From positions 1 to 9,264 of the forward strand of contig SKZL01000319.1 of NCBI GenBank assembly GCA_007127395.1: a DNA stretch of 9,264 nt, written 5' to 3'. Positions 1-6,707 of this stretch are shown here, in pieces (within the stretch, counting starts at the first letter, position 1; every line of letters starts with the position of its first letter). The notes under the pieces were generated by a model. That model did not search any database. It was not told the DNA's origin and was given only the letters and a program-made list of their open reading frames with translations. Both the position numbers and the translations under genes were made by a program. Source of the DNA: Balneolaceae bacterium (GTDB taxonomy: Bacteria > Bacteroidota > Rhodothermia > Balneolales > Balneolaceae).

Positions 1-317
1 ATTGGAGGCTGTATGATACCATCTATACCGAACGCTATATGGGTTTATTGGAAGTGAACATGGATAATTATATCAACAGTTCGGTGATGGCTCACGCCGG
101 CAGGCTGCAGGGGAACCTGTTTGTGGCACACTCTTCGATGGATGAAAATGTGCATATTCAGAATACCATGCAGATGATCACTGCATTTACCAACGCTGGG
201 AAAGATGTGGATCTGAGAATCTATCCGCAGGGAGAGCATGGTGTTGCCTACAATCAGCAAAGCTATTTATTGTTGCATCAGGCCTATACAAATTTCCTGA
301 AACGGCATTTGAAGTAA
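1..317 (+). CDS. Dipeptidyl peptidase IV-like S9 serine peptidase, C-terminal fragment
   Basis: This is the last ~104 codons of a prolyl oligopeptidase family (S9B) enzyme; the frame is open from base 3, so the gene begins outside the window. DPP-IV enzymes remove X-Pro or X-Ala dipeptides from peptide N-termini, usually in the periplasm. The residues YDTIYTERYMG match the conserved DPP-IV segment that follows the nucleophile region. Two members of the catalytic triad are visible: Asp in SSMDENVH (codon at 141-143) and His in GEHGV (codon at 237-239), the counterparts of ADDNVH and EDHG in DPP4. The Ser nucleophile (GWSYGG region) lies upstream and cannot be seen. The protein ends in FLKRHLK with TAA at 315-317. 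It converges on the potassium channel gene across a repeat-bearing gap. The family call is firm; substrate specificity within S9 is inferred. Confidence 0.9.
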   Translation, partial: WRLYDTIYTERYMGLLEVNMDNYINSSVMAHAGRLQGNLFVAHSSMDENVHIQNTMQMITAFTNAGKDVDLRIYPQGEHGVAYNQQSYLLLHQAYTNFLKRHLK

Positions 318-323
318 TTCAGG

Positions 324-417
324 GTGCAGGTTGGAGCGTAGCGACAATCCCGAGACTTCGGGAGTGCAGGTTGGAGCGTAGCGACAATCCCGAGACTTCG
401 GGAGTGCAGGTTGGAGC
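324..417. repeat. 40-bp tandem repeat, about 2.35 copies, each full unit with a hairpin
   Basis: Two exact 40-bp units occupy 324-363 and 364-403, and a third begins at 404 and matches for 14 bases before diverging. Each unit starts gtgcaggttggagc, continues gtagcgacaatcccg and ends acttcggga. The inverted arms TCCCGA and TCGGGA flank the tetraloop GACT at 348-363 and again at 388-403. It lies wholly between convergent stop codons, is too short to encode anything, and has no spacer-like variable segments. It resembles short interspersed intergenic repeats I associate with Bacteroidota/Balneolota genomes; that likeness is from memory. The hairpins could act in RNA 3'-end protection or transcription termination, but no T-tract follows either of them. 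Confidence 0.9.
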
Positions 418-422
418 AGTGC

Positions 423-446
423 AACGAAGTGAAGTCGTTCATTTTT
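423..446 (+). terminator. Weak candidate intrinsic terminator for the S9 peptidase gene
   Basis: In the diverged third repeat copy, AACGA (423-427) can pair with TCGTT (435-439) around a 7-nt loop, and cattttt follows at 440-446. A 5-bp stem with a five-base T-run is poor for an intrinsic terminator. It lies in the right place for the plus-strand gene that ends at 317. Read from the minus strand the stem has no downstream T-run, so it would not serve the channel gene. Confidence 0.25.
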
Positions 447-482
447 ACGCCCTGGTTTTGGAAAAATTAATACCTGTCACTC

Positions 483-2171
483 TTATTCATAGACACTGGT
501 AAACAGATTTTCTCCATCTGAGGAACCAATCAATATAATTTCCTGATTTAGACGCAGTACTCTATCCGGTTCCGGATTTACAATCATACCTTCATCCTTA
601 CATTTGATTGCAACAACTGTGCATCCGGTTTCTTTTCTGATATCAGACTCAATTAAACTTTTTCCATCAAGTATCTGATTAACTTTATGATTAAAAATAT
701 TGAGCCCCTCTGCCAAGACCAATACATCCTGGCCTTCCAGGATATTAAAAATTGAATTAGCTCCCATGGAAGCATAGGTCATGACAAAATCAGCACCTGC
801 CCTATGCATCGTGTTGATATTTTTTTCATACGTTGTTCGGCTAATAATCTGCATGCTTGGATTTAACTGCCTGCAATAGATTGTCAGATAGATATTAATG
901 TCATCACTATGAGTCGTAATCAACACTGTATGTGCTTCTCCAAGCCCCGCTTTTATAAGGACTGAGTGGTCTGCGGCATCCCCTAAAACATATTTGTTTT
1001 CATCCAGTATTCTTTCCGGATCCTTGTCTATGATCCGGTAATCAATATGTCTTTCATGAAGCGATTTGGCGGCAGCTCTTCCAACCCTTCCGGCTCCAAT
1101 AATGATAACCGGCTTGTCTGAAACGTGATAGATACTAACCAGCTCATCATAGTTTCTGAGTTGCTCAACCGAACCGGCAAGAACCAGAACAGTTCTGTCG
1201 GAAATGATTGAATCGGGTAAAGGTTGCTTGAATTTACCACGTTCCCAAATGCCTACTACGGTAGCTCCGGTAGTTTCACGCAACTTACTTTCCTTCAATG
1301 TTTTACCGATCAGAGGGGTTTCCTGTGCAGTTGCTTCACCGATCACAAGTTCATCTATATGGCCGATCACGTGTACTCTTGCATTACCACCCAATGTACG
1401 ACGGGCAAGTGACCTGCCTAAAATTTCACCCAATTGAACGACATGATCGGCACCGGCCAGCTCCAGTATATCTTTTGAATCCGTATATGCAGCTGTTGCG
1501 ACTACTTTAATATCGGGATTGTACTCCTTAACAGTAAAAGTAACATTGGTATTAATTGTATCCGCCCCGGCTGCTACTACCATCTTGGCCCGGTGAAGAC
1601 CAATTTTACTGTATGTATCATAATCAGTCGGGTCGAGGTTCACCACATTATAATCCAGCTCAGAAAGGTCAACAGCTTTTTGCAGATCCGGCTCAAGTAT
1701 GGCATAATCTATTTTATAGGCTATCAATTTTTTGATCAATGCATCAGTTACCGGATTTAACTCTGTGATGATAACATGATTACGGATGGCATCATCAATC
1801 TGTTTGGGTGCCTTGGCCTGATTCATTGCTTTGATCCAGGGGGCGTAAAAGAATTCAATAAAAGTGAACGGCAACATCACTAACAAAAAGAGTACTCCTG
1901 AAAAAAGAACCACCATAGAGAACGCTTTACCGAGATCACTGGTAAATACAATATCCCCAAAACCTAATGTGGACATCGTGACCAATGTCCAGTAAAAACC
2001 GGTGAGCCAGGAGTAATTTTGCCCTTCAGAGAGTGCGACAAAATGGAACAATATGCTGTACAGAACATACATCACCACCAATACACCCAAAAACTTTATT
2101 AATTTTCGGATATTGGTTTGAGTCCGTCTGTTTGCAAAAAAATAGGATAACTGAGAGCTAATAAATTTCAC
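483..2171 (-). CDS. GsuK-like RCK-gated potassium channel (two-TM pore plus tandem RCK domains)
   Basis: The 562-residue inner-membrane K+ channel has TM1 at about 25-48, a pore helix at 54-67, the selectivity filter T68-L-G-F-G-D73, and TM2 at about 83-108. The cytoplasmic part has RCK1-N (~131-245), RCK1-C (~268-340), RCK2-N (~353-470) and RCK2-C (~485-553). The RCK2 Rossmann loop is canonical (GAGRVG, 359-364, with an acidic pair IDKD after strand 2). RCK1 has lost the glycine motif (HVIITELNP). Length, the TLGFGD filter, the APWI segment after TM2 and the degenerate first RCK all match the Geobacter channel GsuK, which is reported to be activated by ADP or NAD+ and down-regulated by Ca2+. 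Ligand control here is inference. Two RCK domains on one chain imply a tetramer with an eight-RCK ring. The start is GTG at 2169-2171; the preceding in-frame codon is TAA, so no longer form exists. No Shine-Dalgarno is visible. It is monocistronic in this window. Confidence 0.93.
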   Translation of the reverse strand: MKFISSQLSYFFANRRTQTNIRKLIKFLGVLVVMYVLYSILFHFVALSEGQNYSWLTGFYWTLVTMSTLGFGDIVFTSDLGKAFSMVVLFSGVLFLLVMLPFTFIEFFYAPWIKAMNQAKAPKQIDDAIRNHVIITELNPVTDALIKKLIAYKIDYAILEPDLQKAVDLSELDYNVVNLDPTDYDTYSKIGLHRAKMVVAAGADTINTNVTFTVKEYNPDIKVVATAAYTDSKDILELAGADHVVQLGEILGRSLARRTLGGNARVHVIGHIDELVIGEATAQETPLIGKTLKESKLRETTGATVVGIWERGKFKQPLPDSIISDRTVLVLAGSVEQLRNYDELVSIYHVSDKPVIIIGAGRVGRAAAKSLHERHIDYRIIDKDPERILDENKYVLGDAADHSVLIKAGLGEAHTVLITTHSDDINIYLTIYCRQLNPSMQIISRTTYEKNINTMHRAGADFVMTYASMGANSIFNILEGQDVLVLAEGLNIFNHKVNQILDGKSLIESDIRKETGCTVVAIKCKDEGMIVNPEPDRVLRLNQEIILIGSSDGENLFTSVYE

Positions 2172-2253
2172 TTATTGGATCTATCTATCTGAGGGCTGAA
2201 AATACATATGATGCTGTCTAATGGATGAAAACTTTGGAGATATCAATTGGCAA

Positions 2254-2283
2254 GTAATATAACGAACGTAAATGAATCTTCAA
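2254..2283 (-). promoter_or_regulatory. Candidate Bacteroidota-type promoter for the K+ channel gene
   Basis: On the minus strand TTG (complement of 2281-2283) is followed after 19 nt by TATATTAC (complement of 2254-2261). This fits the TTG-N19-TAnnTT pattern of the Bacteroidota primary sigma factor, although the last two consensus positions (TG) are not met. Transcription would start near 2247 and give a leader of roughly 75 nt. AT-rich DNA yields chance matches, so confidence is limited. Confidence 0.35.
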
Positions 2284-2400
2284 TTTGAAAGAGTTATTTT
2301 GATAATCGATTTAATAAACAATAAATATGAATTTATATTATTCATCCCATTCATTCACGCGTTAACTGAATTTTACGTAACTTTCTGTGATCGCCGATAA

Positions 2401-2432
2401 CGGATTGGAAAAATGCGGATCTTTCTTCGGAT
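2401..2432 (+). repeat. Three CGGAT direct repeats upstream of a candidate promoter
   Basis: CGGAT occurs at 2401-2405, 2416-2420 and 2428-2432, with start-to-start spacing of 15 and 12 bp. The last copy ends 3 bp before the candidate -33 TTG of the outer-membrane protein gene. Such short direct repeats can be activator sites, but a pentamer in triplicate is weak evidence. Confidence 0.3.
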
Positions 2433-2435
2433 TTT

Positions 2436-2464
2436 TTGATATAAAAGATTTGAGGCTATCATTT
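2436..2464 (+). promoter_or_regulatory. Candidate promoter for the outer-membrane protein gene
   Basis: TTG at 2436-2438 is followed after 18 nt by TATCATTT at 2457-2464, an approximate TAnnTTTG element. A start near 2471 would give a leader of about 34 nt before the GTG at 2505. Confidence 0.35.
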
Positions 2465-2504
2465 TTGCTGGCTACTATGAATTCTAAAGGAACAGACTAT
2501 TGAC

Positions 2505-3758
2505 GTGATTCGCTACTGGTTAACTGTTTTTGTCGTCCTGTTTTTAACTGTCGAAGTACTTAGTGCACAGAATAGCACCAGGCTGGCACCTCTGCCGAAT
2601 GTCTATCTGGATTGCAGTTCTTGTGATGTGACCTACATTCGAAGTAATACCACGTTTGTGAATTATGTGCGTGATCAGGGAGATGCATCGATCTATCTAC
2701 TCATCAATGACCAACGAACGGCCGGGGGCGGACGCGAGTTTAATCTCATATTTTCTGAATTAAGGGTGCCAAATCCGCGTTCAGATACTCTCCGTTATGT
2801 CTCATCCAGTACAGATTCTTCCGATGAAAGAAGGATCGGTTTGAACCGGTATATTAAGATCGGCTTGATCCCGTTTGTAACCAATACGGTAGCTATTCAA
2901 TCTCTGGATGTTTTTTATGAGGAACCGGATCAGTCTGCCAGGGATGAAGAAGTGATAGAAGATCCATGGAACAATTGGGTTTTTGATGTTAATCTTCGAT
3001 CCAATATGTGGGGGCAACAGGGTGAGTTCAATTTTGGCCTGTTCAGTGGATTTGAAGCAGAGAGGACAACAGAAACCTGGAAAATCAGAGGGCGTGTGCG
3101 GGGTGAGGTTCGCAGAAGAAATGTGGAACTGACAGACCGAACGCTGAATGTTAACAGGGACTGGGGGCATTCATGGGCGATGGTTGCATACTCTGTCAAC
3201 GACCATCTATCATTTGGCGCTTTTACCGGCCACAGTTTTAATCGAACAAACAATATTGCACTCAGTAGTTATATAGCTCCCGCAGTTGAATACAACTTTT
3301 TCCCATATTCTGAGTATCAGCAGCGTCGATTTATCGTGCAATACCAGGTAACACCCAACTACCGCCGATATTACAATACTACCATCTTTTTAAAAGATGA
3401 AGAGCTGATTATGTCACAGGAGTTGAGTGGCCGTCTGAGATATGATCAACGCTGGGGGCGCATTGATATTCAATTATCGGGCAGACACTTTTTCCACGAT
3501 ACATCAATAAACAGGATTTCATTTAATCCATCTTTCAATGTTCGAATCACAAGAGGATTTTCTGTCAGCGCTTCGGGAAGTTATCGTATTATTAACGATC
3601 AGCTGTCTCTTCAACTCCCAAGCGGTGTTGATCCAAACGATCCGATCAGTATCATTGAAGGTGTCCAAAGGCCTACTTCCTACGATTACAGCATTTCTTT
3701 CGGGTTATCCTATACGTTTGGATCGATCTATAACAATATTGTGAATCCGAGATTCTAA
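2505..3758 (+). CDS. Exported probable outer-membrane beta-barrel protein of unnamed family
   Basis: The 417-residue product has a Sec signal peptide (MIRY, hydrophobic 5-19, cleavage near LSA-Q at 21/22). A globular segment at about 30-140 opens with NVYLDCSSCDVTYIR, a CxxC pair (C37, C40), and continues FVNYVRDQGDASIYLL and a Gly-rich turn TAGGGREF. From ~157 to the end, alternating polar and aromatic strands repeat (FDVNLRSNMWG, GEFNFGLFSGF, HLSFGAFTG, DIQLSGRHFF, FSVSASGSY, YSISFGLSYTFG), and the chain ends in Phe (NPRF), as many outer-membrane barrels do. I infer an outer-membrane barrel with a periplasmic N-terminal domain. I recall similar hypothetical proteins in Bacteroidota and Gemmatimonadota but cannot give a function; a DUF481-like barrel is possible. 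The start is GTG at 2505-2507; AAAGG at 2486-2490 lies 14 nt upstream. An ATT at 2499 is better spaced but improbable. The frame is closed by TGA at 2478. It is monocistronic, 127 bp before rlmN. Confidence 0.85.
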   Translation: MIRYWLTVFVVLFLTVEVLSAQNSTRLAPLPNVYLDCSSCDVTYIRSNTTFVNYVRDQGDASIYLLINDQRTAGGGREFNLIFSELRVPNPRSDTLRYVSSSTDSSDERRIGLNRYIKIGLIPFVTNTVAIQSLDVFYEEPDQSARDEEVIEDPWNNWVFDVNLRSNMWGQQGEFNFGLFSGFEAERTTETWKIRGRVRGEVRRRNVELTDRTLNVNRDWGHSWAMVAYSVNDHLSFGAFTGHSFNRTNNIALSSYIAPAVEYNFFPYSEYQQRRFIVQYQVTPNYRRYYNTTIFLKDEELIMSQELSGRLRYDQRWGRIDIQLSGRHFFHDTSINRISFNPSFNVRITRGFSVSASGSYRIINDQLSLQLPSGVDPNDPISIIEGVQRPTSYDYSISFGLSYTFGSIYNNIVNPRF

Positions 3759-3885
3759 AACGTAAAGTAAACCGGATCGATCGGTCAGTAGAACCGCAGA
3801 GCACTCATAATATTCCGGTTACCTGTCAAATTATGTAGAGATTAAGCTTAATGTACTATGAGCTGTTGAATCTTTATCTTGTAGC

Positions 3886-4998
3886 ATGAATGAAACAGAT
3901 GTCAATACAAGCAAAAAAGTAGATTTAAAATCTTTTACCAAAGATGAGTTATCAGAATTTCTGAATGATCTGGGACTGGCCGGATACCGTTCGGATCAGG
4001 TATTTCAATGGCTCTATCAGAAAGGTGTCAGTTCTTTTGATGAAATGACAAACCTCTCTAAAGAGCTGCGTAACCGGCTGGATGAGATCGCAGTGATCAA
4101 TAGGGCCAGTGAATTCAGCCGCCAGGAGTCGAAGGATGGAACCATTAAATTTCTGTTTCAACTGGATGGCCCGGAAAACCATAAGGTAGAAGCGGTAATT
4201 ATTCCGGATTTTTATGATGATGGGGTCGCCCGCAGAATAACGGTATGCGTGAGTTCACAAGTTGGTTGTATGTTTGGATGCTCATTTTGTGCTACCGGTA
4301 AAATGGGCTTTTTCAGAAATCTGTCACATGGTGAGATTGTAGATCAGGTTCAGGCCATTAATGAGCTTTCTGAAGAACGGTTTGGGAAGAAAATTACCAA
4401 TATCGTTTATATGGGAATGGGAGAACCGTTACATAACTACAAATCTGTTGTAGAGTCTGTACGCATAATTTCTGATCCGCTCGGGCTGGATATGTCGCCC
4501 CGAAGAATAACAATCTCTACTGTTGGACTGACCAAGCAGATCAAACAGCTGGCTATGGAGAATCTGGGTACCAATCTTGCTATATCCCTTCATGCTGCTG
4601 ATGATGAAAAGCGTAACCGTATTATGCCGATCAACGAGTCTTTAAATCTGGAGCAGCTTGAAGAGGCTGTGACCGACTACTATTTCCAGACAGAGAGTCC
4701 GGTGACTTACGAATATCTGCTGTTTGATGAATTTAATGACACAGAAGAGGATGCAAAAAATCTGATAAAAATTGCCAGATGGGTCCCTTCCAAGGTGAAT
4801 ATCATTATGTATAACAATGTGGCCGGGGTGGAACTTAAACAGGTTCGGGAAGAACGGCTCAACCGGTTTATGCGTATTTTGGTAAAAAATAAGGTGACGG
4901 CTACCGTGAGGCGCAGCAGAGGTGAGGATATTGATGCCGGATGTGGTCAGCTCGCTATTCGTGAAGGGCAGGAGAGAGGGAAGAGCTTAATGAAATAA
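3886..4998 (+). CDS. rlmN: Dual-specificity 23S rRNA/tRNA adenine-C2 methyltransferase RlmN
   Basis: This cytoplasmic radical-SAM methylsynthase methylates C2 of A2503 in 23S rRNA; in E. coli it also methylates A37 of some tRNAs. The 370-residue length is typical. An N-terminal RNA-binding region (~14-75, with FTKDELSEFL and DQVFQWLYQKG) precedes the radical-SAM core. The [4Fe-4S] motif is C128-MFG-C132-SF-C135. The catalytic cysteines are C121 in VCVSSQVGC, seven residues before the cluster as in E. coli, and C353 in IDAGCGQL, the residue methylated during the reaction. Other family signatures are YMGMGEPLHNY (175-185), RRITISTVG (206-214) and SLHA (235-238). The ATG at 3886 has no Shine-Dalgarno (ttgtagcATG), usual for this group. 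I see no convincing promoter in the 127-bp gap upstream. It converges with the DUF2459 gene, stop to stop 4 bp apart. Cfr was considered and disfavoured. Confidence 0.97.
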   Translation: MNETDVNTSKKVDLKSFTKDELSEFLNDLGLAGYRSDQVFQWLYQKGVSSFDEMTNLSKELRNRLDEIAVINRASEFSRQESKDGTIKFLFQLDGPENHKVEAVIIPDFYDDGVARRITVCVSSQVGCMFGCSFCATGKMGFFRNLSHGEIVDQVQAINELSEERFGKKITNIVYMGMGEPLHNYKSVVESVRIISDPLGLDMSPRRITISTVGLTKQIKQLAMENLGTNLAISLHAADDEKRNRIMPINESLNLEQLEEAVTDYYFQTESPVTYEYLLFDEFNDTEEDAKNLIKIARWVPSKVNIIMYNNVAGVELKQVREERLNRFMRILVKNKVTATVRRSRGEDIDAGCGQLAIREGQERGKSLMK

Positions 4999-5002
4999 TG
5001 CA

Positions 5003-5665
5003 TTACTCCCGGATCCACTCTCCATCTTTTGAAGCCTGTTTCATGACATTGCCGGAGGTCAGGCCATAAATTGGGGTGATCGGATAACCGGTTTTACGAA
5101 GAGCCCTGGCTGTCCAGCTATTGGATGTTTTAGGCATGTAGTATAAACCTCTCGCCCTGAAAAAAGCACTGTTTGTGTAGAGCCCATCTGCCTGAAATAG
5201 CACATCCCCGCCTGAATCGCGGTAGAAACGTTCGGATATATATTTTCCAAGTTCTTCAGCTCCCTGCTCCGTAATCTGAATCCTGATGACCCTACTGTTG
5301 AAAAAATAGCGCTCAATAGGCATATCAAACCCCACAACATGAAGGGTGCTTCTTGTAGGTAACATGGCTGCCCTCAGCATCAGCCAAAACCCTGCATCCG
5401 AATCCGAATAGTATCTGTAATCCCCCCACCCGAATTTGAGAAATTTCGTATCTGGAATTCGAGAATGATTCGGCAGAAGATGATGGATATATTCGCTCTC
5501 GATTGCAATACCGGCATGCCAGCCATGACTGACAATGAAAATCGGAACGGTCCGTTCTGCGATATTTTCCGGGTAGAGATCTTTAACAGGGCTCAGGCAT
5601 CCCCCGAAAAGAAGAGGAAAAATCATCAATATGATTAAACGATAACTCTTTCGGTGGTCAGTCAT
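5003..5665 (-). CDS. DUF2459 (TIGR02117-like) lipoprotein with Ser in place of the family Cys
   Basis: The 220-residue product starts with a lipoprotein signal: a positively charged N-terminus, hydrophobic 10-20 and lipobox LFGGC with lipid-acceptor C23. The mature part matches DUF2459: VSHGWHAGI (45-53), FLKFGWGDYRYY (75-86), STLHVVGF (106-113), GLY (161-163), SWTARALR (183-190) and LTSGNVMKQ (202-210). The biochemical activity of the family is not known to me. The His in HGWH and a Cys in the usual NTCNTWTARAL motif suggest a cysteine-peptidase or acyltransferase-like site. Here the motif reads KTSNSWTARAL, so S181 (TCC; complement of 5123-5125) stands where I remember Cys. The ATG at 5663-5665 has no Shine-Dalgarno but a candidate promoter just upstream. 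It is separated by 111 bp from ghrA, so probably transcribed alone. Family call firm; function unknown. Confidence 0.9.
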   Translation of the reverse strand: MTDHRKSYRLIILMIFPLLFGGCLSPVKDLYPENIAERTVPIFIVSHGWHAGIAIESEYIHHLLPNHSRIPDTKFLKFGWGDYRYYSDSDAGFWLMLRAAMLPTRSTLHVVGFDMPIERYFFNSRVIRIQITEQGAEELGKYISERFYRDSGGDVLFQADGLYTNSAFFRARGLYYMPKTSNSWTARALRKTGYPITPIYGLTSGNVMKQASKDGEWIRE

Positions 5666-5675
5666 TGGCTTGATA

Positions 5676-5704
5676 ATATTTTACGATCCGTCATAAAATC
5701 TCAA
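5676..5704 (-). promoter_or_regulatory. Candidate promoter for the DUF2459 gene
   Basis: On the minus strand TTG (complement of 5702-5704) is followed after 18 nt by TAAAATAT (complement of 5676-5683). This approximates the Bacteroidota promoter and would place transcription start within a few bases of the ATG at 5665, giving a very short leader, consistent with the absent Shine-Dalgarno. Confidence 0.33.
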
Positions 5705-5724
5705 TATAAGAATTCGAGTTGAAT

Positions 5725-5762
5725 CGGTTGTTGATCCGTTTAAAGATCGGTGTTCGCAACCG
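5725..5762. repeat. Imperfect inverted repeat between ghrA and the DUF2459 gene
   Basis: CGGTTG (5725-5730) is complementary to CAACCG (5757-5762), and inside it GATC (5733-5736) faces GATC (5745-5748), so an interrupted stem can form. No T-run follows on the minus strand, so it is a poor intrinsic terminator for the dinB-ghrA transcript that ends at 5777. It might be a 3'-end stem, a binding site, or chance. Confidence 0.4.
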
Positions 5763-5776
5763 TTGTCAACAGCTGA

Positions 5777-6703
5777 TTAATATCCTTTCTCACTCTTGAC
5801 TTCAAATCTAAGCTCTAATCCTGAAAGGGATCGTTTGTAGTTATCGACTAACAGTTCAGCAACTTCTGCCGGATCTGTTATGGACGCAACGTGTGGGGTA
5901 ATGGTAATTTTTTTTCGTCCCCAAAATGGATGAGAATCAGGAAGGGGTTCATTCCGGAAGACATCCAGCACAGCCTGTTCGATCAGGTTGGTATCAAGCG
6001 CATAGATCAGATCCTCGTCAATCAGATGCTCGCCTCTTCCAGCATTGATGATATAAGTAGGTTTTTTGAGATTCTTAAACAGATCCAGATCGAGGATACC
6101 TTCAGTCTCAGGAGTCAGAGGAAGAAGGTTGATCAAAATGTTGGTATGATTTAAAAAAGCCTTTAGCTCAGCAGAAGTATAAGTGTCGATTCCTTCAAAA
6201 TTCTTTTTTGTGACAGACCAGCCGGATACCCGGAATCCGTTATTTTGCAACCGCAGAGCAGCAGCACAACCCAGTTCGCCCAAACCCATAATACCAACAG
6301 TAAGATCTGCTTTATCGAGGGGCTTCTTTTTAGTCCATATACCCTGTTTCTGTTGTTCCAGATAGTATTCAGTGTTTCTGATAATATTTAAAACGGATGT
6401 TAAGAGATAATCACTCATTTGTTCAGCAAGTGAAGGAATCACTACCCTGGAAAAACGGATATTGGATGGGATGGTGTCATCATAGGTCAGATGATCAACT
6501 CCCGCGCCCAGAGATGAGATCACTTTCAAATTTGGGAAGCGGGTAAAAACATTTTTTGGGTGGTTCCATGCAACTGCAAACTGCACTCGTTCCGGTATGT
6601 CGACATCCGGCCAGATATCGACATCAATATTGGGGTCGATCTGTTGGATTGCCTTTTTGAATGGTTCCATATCGCGATGTTGAGCAACAAGTAGTAGAGA
6701 CAT
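5777..6703 (-). CDS. ghrA: GhrA-type NAD(P)-dependent 2-hydroxyacid dehydrogenase (glyoxylate/hydroxypyruvate reductase)
   Basis: The 308-residue cytoplasmic D-2-hydroxyacid dehydrogenase aligns along its length with E. coli GhrA (312 aa), which reduces glyoxylate to glycolate and hydroxypyruvate to glycerate. Visible landmarks: SLGAGVDHL (64-72), the Rossmann loop G140-LGEL-G145 in TVGIMGLGELG, GWS at 161-163 where GhrA has CWSR, INLLPLTPET (191-200), NAGRG with catalytic R223, LDVF with D247, NEPLP with E252, and ITPHVA with catalytic H271. It shares the GhrA ending GY. The lost Arg of CWSR leaves NADPH versus NADH preference uncertain. The ATG at 6701-6703 lies 4 bp after the stop of the dinB-like gene, so the two are almost surely cotranscribed and possibly translationally coupled; only weak purine-rich sequence precedes the ATG. 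Substrate is inferred; other small 2-oxoacids are possible. Confidence 0.92.
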   Translation of the reverse strand: MSLLLVAQHRDMEPFKKAIQQIDPNIDVDIWPDVDIPERVQFAVAWNHPKNVFTRFPNLKVISSLGAGVDHLTYDDTIPSNIRFSRVVIPSLAEQMSDYLLTSVLNIIRNTEYYLEQQKQGIWTKKKPLDKADLTVGIMGLGELGCAAALRLQNNGFRVSGWSVTKKNFEGIDTYTSAELKAFLNHTNILINLLPLTPETEGILDLDLFKNLKKPTYIINAGRGEHLIDEDLIYALDTNLIEQAVLDVFRNEPLPDSHPFWGRKKITITPHVASITDPAEVAELLVDNYKRSLSGLELRFEVKSEKGY

Positions 6704-6707
6704 ATCA

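Larger units (their letters stand above)
2172..2504. other. 333-bp divergent control region with no gene
   Basis: This AT-rich stretch separates the channel gene (leftward) from the outer-membrane protein gene (rightward). I find no credible ORF and no tRNA-like cloverleaf. It holds a candidate promoter for each direction (listed separately), three CGGAT direct repeats at 2401-2432, and small AT-rich inverted repeats such as ATAAAT/ATTTAT around 2320-2340 that are expected by chance in such composition. Confidence 0.75.

Noticed and set aside
324..417. CRISPR array
   Set aside because: The units are directly abutting with no spacers, there are only two full copies, and no cas genes are near.
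1204..1510. Plus-strand ORFs of 62-77 codons
   Set aside because: They are antisense shadows of the RCK region of the potassium channel and mutually overlapping.
2802..3253. Minus-strand ORFs of 122 and 107 codons
   Set aside because: They lie antisense within the outer-membrane protein gene, overlap each other in different frames, have no upstream signals and show no recognisable domain.
3770..3784. Possible terminator hairpin ACCG...CGGT after the outer-membrane protein gene
   Set aside because: The stem is only 4-5 bp including a G-U pair and no T-run follows.
3873..3885. Promoter-like TATCTTG just before rlmN
   Set aside because: No TTG lies at the needed distance upstream, and the predicted start would fall at or beyond the ATG.
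3886..4998. Cfr-type antibiotic-resistance methyltransferase
   Set aside because: Length, the RlmN-like N-terminal region and the general sequence fit housekeeping RlmN; there is no mobile context. A phylogeny would settle it.
5545..5557. GAACGG-T-CCGTTC palindrome
   Set aside because: It lies inside DUF2459 coding sequence, and a 6-1-6 palindrome is expected about this often by chance in 9 kb.
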